From: RUG708 sp050946535
Lineage (GTDB): Bacteria > Bacillota > Clostridia > Peptostreptococcales > Anaerovoracaceae
DNA: 64,000 nt
Direction: 5' to 3'
Assembly (NCBI GenBank): GCA_050946535.1
Contig: JBMNUZ010000004.1
Span: forward strand, 62,001 to 126,000
Part shown: positions 17,385 to 25,298 of the stretch, in pieces
Numbering within the stretch: position 1 is the first letter of the stretch
Layout: every line of letters begins with the position of its first letter
The notes under the pieces: generated by a model
Database searches by the model: none
The model's input: only the letters and a program-made list of their open reading frames with translations
What the model was told of the DNA's origin: nothing
Position numbers and translations under genes: made by a program

Positions 17385-17938
17385 TCTTCGTTCTCCTCCT
17401 GCTTTTCATATATTGAAACGCGGACCTTTCCGTATTTCCTGTCTTTGATAAGTTCCAGATTCTTTATCTTTTCCGGGAGCATCTCGTCACGTCCGTGCTC
17501 CGCAATGACTATGCCGCCCTCCGGAAGCAAATCCGATTCGGCGAGTCTGCGCAGGCAGTCGAGCATGAGTCCTGCTTTGTACGGCGGATCGAGAAACACT
17601 ATGTCTGCCTTATCGTGGATATTTGCAAGGCCCGAGGCGTAATCGGAACACAGAAGAACAGAACTGTCCTCCATGCCGCAGGCTTTCACGTTTTCCTTCA
17701 CGAAGGATATGCTGCGTCTGTCGTTATCGACGAAATAGGCGCGCTTTGCCCCTCTGCTGAGAGCTTCAAGGCCCAGACTGCCAGTCCCTGCGAAAAGGTC
17801 TATTACAACTGAATCACCGACATACATCTGTATCATGCTGAAAATTGCCTCACGCACCTTTTCAGCCGTTGGTCTGACTTTGTAATCCGGAGGCGCTGAA
17901 AGTTTCCTGCCCTTGAATTCTCCGGCTATTATTCTCAT
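17381..17938 (-). CDS. rsmD: 16S rRNA (guanine(966)-N(2))-methyltransferase RsmD
   Basis: RsmD methylates G966 of 16S rRNA using S-adenosylmethionine. The 185-residue protein has RPTAEKVREAIFSMI, the SAM-binding motif DLFAGTGSLGLEALSRGA and the catalytic FLDPPY. The start at 17938 gives the family's usual N-terminus MRIIAGEFKGRKL; a longer in-frame start at 17965 has GAGGGGG only downstream of it. It is the first gene of the rsmD-coaD-coiled-coil-tmcAL run. Confidence 0.95.
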   Translation of the reverse strand: MRIIAGEFKGRKLSAPPDYKVRPTAEKVREAIFSMIQMYVGDSVVIDLFAGTGSLGLEALSRGAKRAYFVDNDRRSISFVKENVKACGMEDSSVLLCSDYASGLANIHDKADIVFLDPPYKAGLMLDCLRRLAESDLLPEGGIVIAEHGRDEMLPEKIKNLELIKDRKYGKVRVSIYEKQEENEE

Positions 17939-18136
17939 GATGTGTTTTTTCCCCCTCGAAAGCATCTTGTTAATGAATCAAGAAGCTTTCATTATTATTT
18001 TTTTATATTATATTGAAGAATACCATTTAATAATAATAGTTTCCAATATACAGTTTTTATTTTAGCATAAAACTTATATTTGTGGGTATTTCCATGATCC
18101 GAAACTGTCATGTATTTGTATTTATGCATTGAAAAA

Positions 18137-18168
18137 ACGCGGCAGTACCATAAAACGCACTGCCGCGT
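18137..18168 (-). terminator. Terminator downstream of pta
   Basis: The perfect 10-bp stem ACGCGGCAGT with ACTGCCGCGT is followed on the minus strand by TTTTTC. It is a strong Rho-independent terminator 44 bases after the pta stop. Confidence 0.9.
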
Positions 18169-18211
18169 ATCGGATATCACGTTAATGTGTGACCGGTACG
18201 GCCCCGACGGA

Positions 18212-19228
18212 TTATTTCGATCTTTTTTCTGTAAGCTGAGCCTGAACCGCAGTTATTGCAATTACGCCAGGAATGTCCTGCCAGCGGCAGCCTCTCGAGA
18301 GATCGTTTATCGGTTTCGCGATGCCCTGAAGTACAGGTCCGTACGCCGACGCCTTTGCGAGTCTTTCTGCGATCTTGTACGCCGAATTGCCTGCGTCGAT
18401 GTTAGGGAAAATAAGGACGTTCGCCGTGCCTGCAAGCTCGCTTCCCGGAGCTTTGAAAGCTGCAACCTCAGGAACGATCGCCGCGTCGACCTGGAACTCG
18501 CCGTCGCATTTGAGCTCAGGATACGTCTCGTGAGCGATCTTCAAAGCATTCGTGACCTTGTCGACGAGATCGTGCTTCGCGCTTCCTTTCGTCGAGTGTG
18601 AGATGAACGCGATCCTCGGCTCCGCCTGCACGAGATCCTTGAAGCTTCTCGCAGTCATGTCAGCGATATCGGCGAGTTCTTCCGAGGTAGGATCCTGTGT
18701 CAGGCCGCAGTCAGCGAACATGAATGTGCCGTTTTCGCCGTATTCGCAGTCAGGTACTTCGATCAGGAAGAAAGAGGATACCATTTTCTCGGTCTTCGCT
18801 GTCTTTACGATCTGAAGAGCCGGGCGGAGCGTGTCGGCGCTCGTGTGTGCAGCGCCTGAAACGAGTCCGTCTGCGTCTCCTTCTCTTACCATTACGACGC
18901 CGAAGTATACGTAGTCGGTGCTGATCTTTTCCTTCGCCTGCTCAGGAGTAATGCCCTTCTTCTTTCTGAGCTCGTAGAACACGTTTGAATATTCGTCAAG
19001 TTTCGGAGATTCCACAGGATTTATGAATGACGCACCTGAAAGATCCAGTCCGAGCGCTCCGGCTCTGTTCTTTATGTCTTTTTCGTCTCCGATGAGAATC
19101 AGTTTCGCTGTGCCTTCCTTCAGCGTCATATCAGCCGCTCTGAGAATTCTCTCATCGTCAGTTTCAGGAAGTACGATCCTTTTGAGATCCGCTCTCGCTC
19201 TGTCCTTTATTGTATTAATTACGGCCAT
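18212..19228 (-). CDS. pta: Phosphate acetyltransferase
   Basis: Pta converts acetyl-CoA and phosphate to acetyl phosphate and CoA, feeding acetate kinase (13723-14916) for substrate-level phosphorylation. The 338-residue protein is the short form without the N-terminal regulatory domain. It shows RIVLPETDDERILRAA at the start, DGLVSGAAHTSADTLRPALQ in the middle and a KAPGSELAGTANVLIFP segment near the C-terminus. GAAAGGAAC precedes the ATG. It is flanked by terminators and so is monocistronic, separated from ackA by four genes. Confidence 0.97.
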   Translation of the reverse strand: MAVINTIKDRARADLKRIVLPETDDERILRAADMTLKEGTAKLILIGDEKDIKNRAGALGLDLSGASFINPVESPKLDEYSNVFYELRKKKGITPEQAKEKISTDYVYFGVVMVREGDADGLVSGAAHTSADTLRPALQIVKTAKTEKMVSSFFLIEVPDCEYGENGTFMFADCGLTQDPTSEELADIADMTARSFKDLVQAEPRIAFISHSTKGSAKHDLVDKVTNALKIAHETYPELKCDGEFQVDAAIVPEVAAFKAPGSELAGTANVLIFPNIDAGNSAYKIAERLAKASAYGPVLQGIAKPINDLSRGCRWQDIPGVIAITAVQAQLTEKRSK

Positions 19229-19651
19229 TTTAAAGTTCCTTTCTGTTCTGTGAAATCGTTTGGTCTACTTTAACATAAATTAGCACTTGAAATAATATTC
19301 ATGCATATAATAAGTATAAATCTTTTTTGTGAAATTGCAATACTATGGCGCATTTGCGCGGGAAACCGCGCGGTGTTTCTGCCGGGCCGGCAGTATGCGA
19401 GTACACTTACCGTCCGCAGTGCCTGAAACAAACTGCAGTCTCTGAAGACAAACAAAGCCGCTCTCGTTCAGAGCGGCTTTAAATCCGGCATCGCGGCCGG
19501 CTTTTTTCATACTATTTTACAGCGATTGCGGTCATTTTGCAGCCAATTGCCATAAAGATATCAGCGGATTCATTCCGCCGCATCAATCTTCAGACCAGGC
19601 GGCAAACTGTCTATCAGCGGATTCGGTTTACGGCCTTGTCCGGCTTATCCA
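19229..19651. other. Intergenic region between pta and recG
   Basis: It holds the recG-operon terminator (19454-19480) and, on the plus strand, a second hairpin CCGGC...GCCGG followed by CTTTTTTC (19485-19507). The pta promoter should lie in the A/T-rich 19260-19330; no unambiguous -35/-10 pair was picked. No gene was found. Confidence 0.5.
19454..19480. terminator. Terminator downstream of recG
   Basis: The perfect 11-bp stem AAAGCCGCTCT with AGAGCGGCTTT has a 5-base loop and is followed on the minus strand by GTTTGTC. It can work in both directions. Confidence 0.8.
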
Positions 19652-21706
19652 CTACAGACCGATATTTTCTTCCGAAACGCCTCCGTAGAACTTCTCGATC
19701 GAATCTCTCAGCACTTGATTGCTTTCCGAAGAAAGAGACGGATCCTGTCTCAGAATTGCATCCGCGTCCTCCGACGCCATCGTCATTATTCTGCTGTGTT
19801 TCGCCGGATCAGCGATGCGAAGCTCCGGAATTCCGTGCTGTCTCGTTCCGAAGAATTCCCCCGGGCCTCTCATTTCGAGATCCTTTTCAGCGATCTCAAA
19901 TCCGTCGGACGTAGACGCGAGGACCTTTGCTCTTTCAGCGCCCAGGCCGCTGTCATTTTCTACGATCAGGAAACAGTACGACTGCTCTTTCCCTCGTCCG
20001 ACACGGCCGCGTATCTGGTGCATCTGCGCGAGCCCGAACCGCTCGGCGTTTTCTATAACCATGACTGTGGCATTCGGAACATCGATGCCGACCTCGATGA
20101 CGACGGTCGAGACGAGAATCTGTATATCGCCGTCGTAAAAGCGGCGCATGATGCTGTCCTTGTCATCCTGTTTCATCGCACCGTGAAGGAGTCCGACAGA
20201 AAAGTCCGGAAACATGGCGGTCAGTTCCTTCGCCAGGCTTTCGGCCGAGTATGCGTCCACGAACTCCGAATCGGATACGAGCGGTGCCACCACGTATGCC
20301 TGACGTCCTTTCGCGACTTCCTCTCCAGCCTTTTTGTACACTTCGAAGCGCCTGGAGCCGTTATACATCTTTGTGATGACAGGTTTTCTGCCTGAAGGCA
20401 TTTCGTCAAGCACCGAAACAGGCATGCCTGCGAAAATCACCACTGCCAGGCTTCTCGGGATCGGCGTCGCAGTCATCACCAGCACATCTGGGTTCGCTCC
20501 CTTTGAGGCAAGTCGTATACGCTGGTTAACTCCGAACCTGTGCTGCTCGTCGGTGATAACGAGACCCAGATTTGAGAAGACGACGTCTTCCTGAATGATC
20601 GCGTGTGTGCCGATCGCTATATCGATCTCCCCGGCGGAAAGCAGGTTCTTCACCTCGCGTTTTTCCGCAGCTTTCTGGCTGCCGCTCAAAAATCCGACGG
20701 ATATTCCGAGCGGCTCGAAGATCTTCCTGAATTTCTCGTAATGCTGTGAGGCGAGGAGCTCCGTAGGTGCCATCAGCGCGCCCTGGCATCCGTCTTTCAC
20801 AGCCTTGTAAAGTACGGCTGCGGCTACAGCCGTCTTTCCGGATCCAACATCGCCCTGGAGCAGGCGCTGCATCTGAACGGCTGACTCCATATCATTCTCT
20901 ATCTCTTCGATCGCTCTCTTCTGAGCGCCGGTAAGTTCGTAATCCAGAGATTCCTGAAACTCGCGCACGTAATCGTCGTGAGGAAAAGCGATGCCCGAAG
21001 CTGCTTTGCCGTCGTCCTCCATTCTTCCGCTGAGGAGACCGAGTCCGGCAGTGAAAAGAAACATCTCTTCGTAGATGACGCGGAATCTCGCTGCCGCGTA
21101 GGCTTCCCGCCCTGACGGGAAGTGAATGTTTCTGACCGCAAATTTAAAGCCGGCGATCTTTCGCTTTTCCAAAAGATATTCCGGCAGTATTTCAAAGCTT
21201 TCATCCAGGGAATCGATCATCTCCCGCTCAGCGCTCCGCATAAGCTTCTGGGAAAATCCGCGCGGCAGCCTGTAGAAAGGCACGATACCGTCTTCTTCCG
21301 AATTTTCTGCCCTCGTGATTTCCGGCTGGACCATTTCGATCCTTTTCCCGCGGCCTTCAGTGACTTTACCATATATTTTATATGTATACCCGTCTCTCGC
21401 GTATTTTCTGAGATAAGGGCGCGAAAAGAACATGAGCTGAATCTCGCCCGATTCGTCAACCGCCGTCAGAACGACGACAGGAGTGTGCCTCCTGGCCGAA
21501 TACCACATGGATGCGCGCGAAATCACCGCTTCGATCAGATATTCCTTTCCAGGCTGCAGATCGTTTATCCTGGTGATATGTGATCTGTCCTGATACGAAG
21601 CAGGATAATATCTGATGAGGTCAAGCCCGTCGTTTATTCCCATCGCATGGAAAGCCTCTATTTTTTTAGGACCGATTCCTTTTAGTTCAGAAAGCTGTTT
21701 CAGCAT
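19652..21706 (-). CDS. recG: ATP-dependent DNA helicase RecG
   Basis: RecG is a monomeric superfamily 2 helicase that reverses stalled replication forks and remodels Holliday junctions. The 684-residue protein has the N-terminal wedge (OB-fold, about 60-150), Walker A LLQGDVGSGKT, motif II as DEQH in ITDEQHRFGVNQR, motif III VMTATPIPRS and motif VI QIRGRVGRG, with the RecG-specific C-terminal region. Its start overlaps the asp23 stop by seven bases, so it is translated in the miaB-asp23-recG run. Confidence 0.97.
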   Translation of the reverse strand: MLKQLSELKGIGPKKIEAFHAMGINDGLDLIRYYPASYQDRSHITRINDLQPGKEYLIEAVISRASMWYSARRHTPVVVLTAVDESGEIQLMFFSRPYLRKYARDGYTYKIYGKVTEGRGKRIEMVQPEITRAENSEEDGIVPFYRLPRGFSQKLMRSAEREMIDSLDESFEILPEYLLEKRKIAGFKFAVRNIHFPSGREAYAAARFRVIYEEMFLFTAGLGLLSGRMEDDGKAASGIAFPHDDYVREFQESLDYELTGAQKRAIEEIENDMESAVQMQRLLQGDVGSGKTAVAAAVLYKAVKDGCQGALMAPTELLASQHYEKFRKIFEPLGISVGFLSGSQKAAEKREVKNLLSAGEIDIAIGTHAIIQEDVVFSNLGLVITDEQHRFGVNQRIRLASKGANPDVLVMTATPIPRSLAVVIFAGMPVSVLDEMPSGRKPVITKMYNGSRRFEVYKKAGEEVAKGRQAYVVAPLVSDSEFVDAYSAESLAKELTAMFPDFSVGLLHGAMKQDDKDSIMRRFYDGDIQILVSTVVIEVGIDVPNATVMVIENAERFGLAQMHQIRGRVGRGKEQSYCFLIVENDSGLGAERAKVLASTSDGFEIAEKDLEMRGPGEFFGTRQHGIPELRIADPAKHSRIMTMASEDADAILRQDPSLSSESNQVLRDSIEKFYGGVSEENIGL

Positions 21707-22080
21707 AATATATCGAGTTCCCGTCTCGCAATCTTTCTCGACTTGACACCGGTGAGCGTGAAGATTATCTTACCTGTCTCAGCGCCTGTAATCTGACCGA
21801 TCATATTTCTGATCTTTCTTCCGAGCATCTCAGCCGTCCCGCTCACGCTGTTTCCGAATATTATTATTCCATAGAGCCTGAGGTCGACTTTTCCTTCCTC
21901 GGTCGAAACCTCTATGAATCCAAGCGTCTCGCGGCCGGTCTGCTTTGCTTTCATGATCTTTCCCTTGGCATTCGTCAGCGCGTAGATGCCGTCTGTATCT
22001 TTTGCGGCTTCTAAAGCTATCATCGCAAACACCTGGTCTGAAAATTTTACCTGGCCGCGTTCTGTTCCGTATTCAATCAT
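21700..22080 (-). CDS. Asp23/Gls24 family envelope-stress protein
   Basis: This 126-residue soluble protein belongs to the Asp23/Gls24 (DUF322) family (YloU type). The visible core is VKFSDQVFAMIALEAAKDTDGIYAL, then a beta region with DLRLYGIIIFGNSV, and a Lys/Arg-rich tail. Family members sit at the membrane and are linked to envelope stress; the exact role is unknown. In Firmicutes YloU is normally followed by the DAK-domain kinase YloV; here that gene is missing and recG follows directly. It overlaps both neighbours by 4-7 bases. Confidence 0.85.
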   Translation of the reverse strand: MIEYGTERGQVKFSDQVFAMIALEAAKDTDGIYALTNAKGKIMKAKQTGRETLGFIEVSTEEGKVDLRLYGIIIFGNSVSGTAEMLGRKIRNMIGQITGAETGKIIFTLTGVKSRKIARRELDILC

Positions 22081-23417
22081 ACCAGTTCTCCGTAAAGGCT
22101 GAATGTGCCGGCTTCCGTTATCCTTACATCAGCCATCTGTCCTGCTCTCGACTCGTCGCACTCGAAATTGACGAGCTTGAACGTGTCCGTACGTCCTGAG
22201 CATACGCCTTCTCCGCCTCTAGCGCTCCTTCCTTCTATAAGGACTTTTTCGACGCGGCCCTCGTACGCAGCGTTCTTTTCTGCAGTGATCGCGTTCAATT
22301 CGTCCACAAGACGGTTGAAGCGCTCGTGTTTCACATCGTCAGGAATCTGGTCTTCGTACTTTGCGGCAGGCGTTCCTTCGCGCTTGGAATACAGGAATGT
22401 AAACGCCGAATCGAACCTCGCCTTTCTGACAAGATCCAGAGTTTCCTCGAAATCTTCGTCTGTCTCTCCCGGAAAACCTACGATGATGTCCGTGGTGACG
22501 GCGATTCCGTTTCTGGCTTCTCTCAGCCTCGCCAGCAGATCGAGATACTGCTCCTTGGTGTACCTTCTGTTCATCTTTTTCAGCAGTCTGCTGCTCCCGG
22601 ACTGAACCGGCAGATGGATGTGAGAGCAGAGCTTTTCGAGTTCGCCGAAAGCATTTATCAATTTGTCCGAGACATCCTTCGGATGCGATGTCATGAACCT
22701 TATGCGCTCTATGCCGTCCACTTCATTTATTTTATAGAGCAGATCAGCGAAGTCACTGTCGAAGCCGTCCGCTTTTCCGTATGAATTTACGTTCTGTCCG
22801 AGCAGAGTGACCTCTTTCACTCCGTCTCCGGCAAGAGTTCTGATCTCCGAGAGAATGGCCTCCGGTGTTCTGCTCTTCTCTCTGCCTCTCGTATACGGAA
22901 CGATGCAGTAGGTGCAGAAATTGTTGCAGCCGTTCATGATGTTGACGAACGACTTGAACTTGTATTTTCTCTTTGAAGGCAGTCCCTCGGTGATGTGATC
23001 CATGCTGTCCGCAATGAGATACTCGTGCTGCCCGCGCTCTCTCCGTTCGCGAAGGAGCTCTGGAAACTCTGCGATATTCATCGTGCCGAATATGATGTCC
23101 ACCCAGCTGTATTTTTCTTTTATGATGTCCGTGACTCTCTTCTGCTGCATCATGCATCCGCACACTGCCACGATCGAGTCAGGATTTTTCTCTTTAATCT
23201 TTTTAATAACACCGAGCTGGCCGAAGAACCTGTTGTCGGCGTTTTCCCTGACGCTGCACGTATTTATCACGATCACGTCGGAACCGTCCCGCTCTCCGGC
23301 CTTTACATAGCCGTCCTTCTCGAGCATTCCCGCTATCGTCTCGGAATCACGCTCGTTCATCTGACAGCCGAACGTCTGAATGAAATATGTTCCTCTTTTT
23401 GTGGAATCAGAATTCAT
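22077..23417 (-). CDS. miaB: tRNA-2-methylthio-N6-dimethylallyladenosine synthase MiaB
   Basis: MiaB is a radical-SAM methylthiotransferase that modifies i6A37 of tRNAs reading UNN codons. The 446-residue protein has the N-terminal domain with FGCQMNERDSE, the radical-SAM motif CNNFCTYCIVPYTRG and a C-terminal TRAM domain. The start at 23417 has ATGGAGA six bases upstream; an upstream in-frame extension has no such site. It lies 31 bases after the ABC exporter gene and overlaps asp23 by four bases. Confidence 0.95.
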   Translation of the reverse strand: MNSDSTKRGTYFIQTFGCQMNERDSETIAGMLEKDGYVKAGERDGSDVIVINTCSVRENADNRFFGQLGVIKKIKEKNPDSIVAVCGCMMQQKRVTDIIKEKYSWVDIIFGTMNIAEFPELLRERRERGQHEYLIADSMDHITEGLPSKRKYKFKSFVNIMNGCNNFCTYCIVPYTRGREKSRTPEAILSEIRTLAGDGVKEVTLLGQNVNSYGKADGFDSDFADLLYKINEVDGIERIRFMTSHPKDVSDKLINAFGELEKLCSHIHLPVQSGSSRLLKKMNRRYTKEQYLDLLARLREARNGIAVTTDIIVGFPGETDEDFEETLDLVRKARFDSAFTFLYSKREGTPAAKYEDQIPDDVKHERFNRLVDELNAITAEKNAAYEGRVEKVLIEGRSARGGEGVCSGRTDTFKLVNFECDESRAGQMADVRITEAGTFSLYGELV

Positions 23418-23448
23418 ATATTCTCCATATCGTATGAACTGAAATTTT

Positions 23449-25293
23449 CTATCCGACCTCTTCAAACTGAGAATTGTACAGATTTGAATAGAAGCCGCCT
23501 TTCGCGAGGAGCTCCTCGTGAGTTCCCTGCTCTATTATATCACCCTCGTTCATGACGAGGATATTGTCAGCGTTTCTGATGGTCGAAAGCCTGTGGGCGA
23601 TGATGAAGCTTGTGCGGCCCTCCATGAGTCTGTCCATAGCCTTCTGTATGAGTTCCTCGGTACGAGTGTCGACCGACGAAGTGGCTTCGTCGAGGATGAG
23701 TACCTTGTTGTCTGCGAGAATGGCTCTTGCTATCGTGAGGAGCTGTTTCTGCCCCTGGGATATGTTCGACGCCTCTTCGTTGAGCTCCATGTTGTATCCG
23801 CCCGGAAGAGTCCTGATGAAGTGATCCACGTAAGCCGCTTTCGCCGCTTCGACGACCTCCTCATCCGTAGCGTCGAGCCTTCCGTACCTGATGTTTTCCA
23901 TGATCGTTCCCTTGAACAGCCATGTATCCTGCAGAACCATTCCGAAGTCCGCCCTCAGATCGGATCTGTTGAACTCTCTGATATCGTGTCCGTCGAGCTT
24001 TATGCTGCCTGAATCGACATCGTAGAATCGCATGAGGAGCTTGACGATCGTCGTCTTGCCTGCTCCTGTAGGACCTACGATCGCGATCTTCTGGCCGCTC
24101 TTGACGCTGACGCTGAAATCGTGAATGATAGTCTGATCCGGATTATATCCGAACGAAACATGATCGAATTCGATGTCGCCGCGCACGTTTTCGAGCTTGA
24201 CTGGATTTTCAACTGTCTGTACTTCCTCCTCTTCGTCGAGGAATTCGAAAACTCTCTCCGATGCTGCAGCCATCGACTGAAGCATGGTGATAATATTCGC
24301 GAGCTGCTGTATAGGCATCGTGAGATTCTTTACGTACTGAATAAACGCCTGGATGTCGCCGATTCCTATGACGTCCTTGATCGCAAGATATCCGCCGGAA
24401 ATCGCCACGCCCGCGTAGCCGAGGTTGCTGACGAATACCATGAGAGGCTGCATGAGTCCCGAAAGGAACTGAGATTTCCAGGCCGAGCTGAAGAGCACAG
24501 CGTTGGTCTTGTCGAATTCTCCGGTTATTTCCTTCTCGCGGCTGAATGCCTTTATTACGAGCTGGCCGCTGTAGTCCTCCTCTACTTCGCCGTTTATATG
24601 GCCGAGGTAGTCCTGCTGCATGCGGTAATATTTCTGCGAAAATTTTACCAGAACCGAGATCAGAATGATCGAAATCGGAATCATCACGAGCGCAATGAGA
24701 GTCATCAGCGGTGAAATCGTCAGCATCATTATGACTACGCCGCCTATCGTGCAGATGTTCGATATCACCTGCGCCACGCTCTGGTTGAGTCCGGTCGCGA
24801 GAGTGTCGACGTCGTTCGTAATTCTCGAAAGCACTTCACCGTATGTGCGCTGTTCGAAATACTTCATCGGCATCCTGTTGATCTTGTCGGAAATATCCTT
24901 TCTCATCGATATAGTGACTTTGCGCGTCACACCCGTCATGAGCCAGCCCTGCATGAACTGCAGAAGCGAACCTGTGAGATACAGGATCAGGGTTATTATC
25001 AGTACTTTTCCAATATATTCGAAATCAATGCCGCCAGTGCCGGCTATCTTCCTGATTATGCCGTCTGCCAGAGCATTGGTTGCCTCGCCCATTACCTTAG
25101 GGCCGACGACCGTGAATACCGTGCCGGCCGCAGCCAGTATCACAACTGCAATCAGCGTGAATTTGTACCTGCCCATGTATTTCAGCAGTTTAGAAATCGA
25201 ACTGCGGAAATTCTTCGGTTTTTCGACCGGCATGGAGCCAGGACCCTGATTAGAACGGCGCGAAGCACTTGATTTTGTTTTTTCTTCTGCCAT
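23449..25293 (-). CDS. ABC exporter half-transporter (permease-ATPase), canonical-Walker-B subunit
   Basis: This 614-residue type-IV ABC exporter subunit has an N-terminal transmembrane domain (six helices, about 50-350) fused to an ATPase domain. The ATPase has Walker A GPTGAGKTT, an altered signature ISQGQKQL, and Walker B KVLILDEATSSVD with the catalytic glutamate. With the next gene, whose Walker B has Asp instead of Glu, it should form a heterodimer with one active and one degenerate site, as in BmrCD or TmrAB. Start 25293 follows GGAGG and comes five bases after the partner's stop. Substrate unknown; drugs, peptides or lipids are possible. Confidence 0.88.
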   Translation of the reverse strand: MAEEKTKSSASRRSNQGPGSMPVEKPKNFRSSISKLLKYMGRYKFTLIAVVILAAAGTVFTVVGPKVMGEATNALADGIIRKIAGTGGIDFEYIGKVLIITLILYLTGSLLQFMQGWLMTGVTRKVTISMRKDISDKINRMPMKYFEQRTYGEVLSRITNDVDTLATGLNQSVAQVISNICTIGGVVIMMLTISPLMTLIALVMIPISIILISVLVKFSQKYYRMQQDYLGHINGEVEEDYSGQLVIKAFSREKEITGEFDKTNAVLFSSAWKSQFLSGLMQPLMVFVSNLGYAGVAISGGYLAIKDVIGIGDIQAFIQYVKNLTMPIQQLANIITMLQSMAAASERVFEFLDEEEEVQTVENPVKLENVRGDIEFDHVSFGYNPDQTIIHDFSVSVKSGQKIAIVGPTGAGKTTIVKLLMRFYDVDSGSIKLDGHDIREFNRSDLRADFGMVLQDTWLFKGTIMENIRYGRLDATDEEVVEAAKAAYVDHFIRTLPGGYNMELNEEASNISQGQKQLLTIARAILADNKVLILDEATSSVDTRTEELIQKAMDRLMEGRTSFIIAHRLSTIRNADNILVMNEGDIIEQGTHEELLAKGGFYSNLYNSQFEEVG

Positions 25294-25298
25294 CTGCG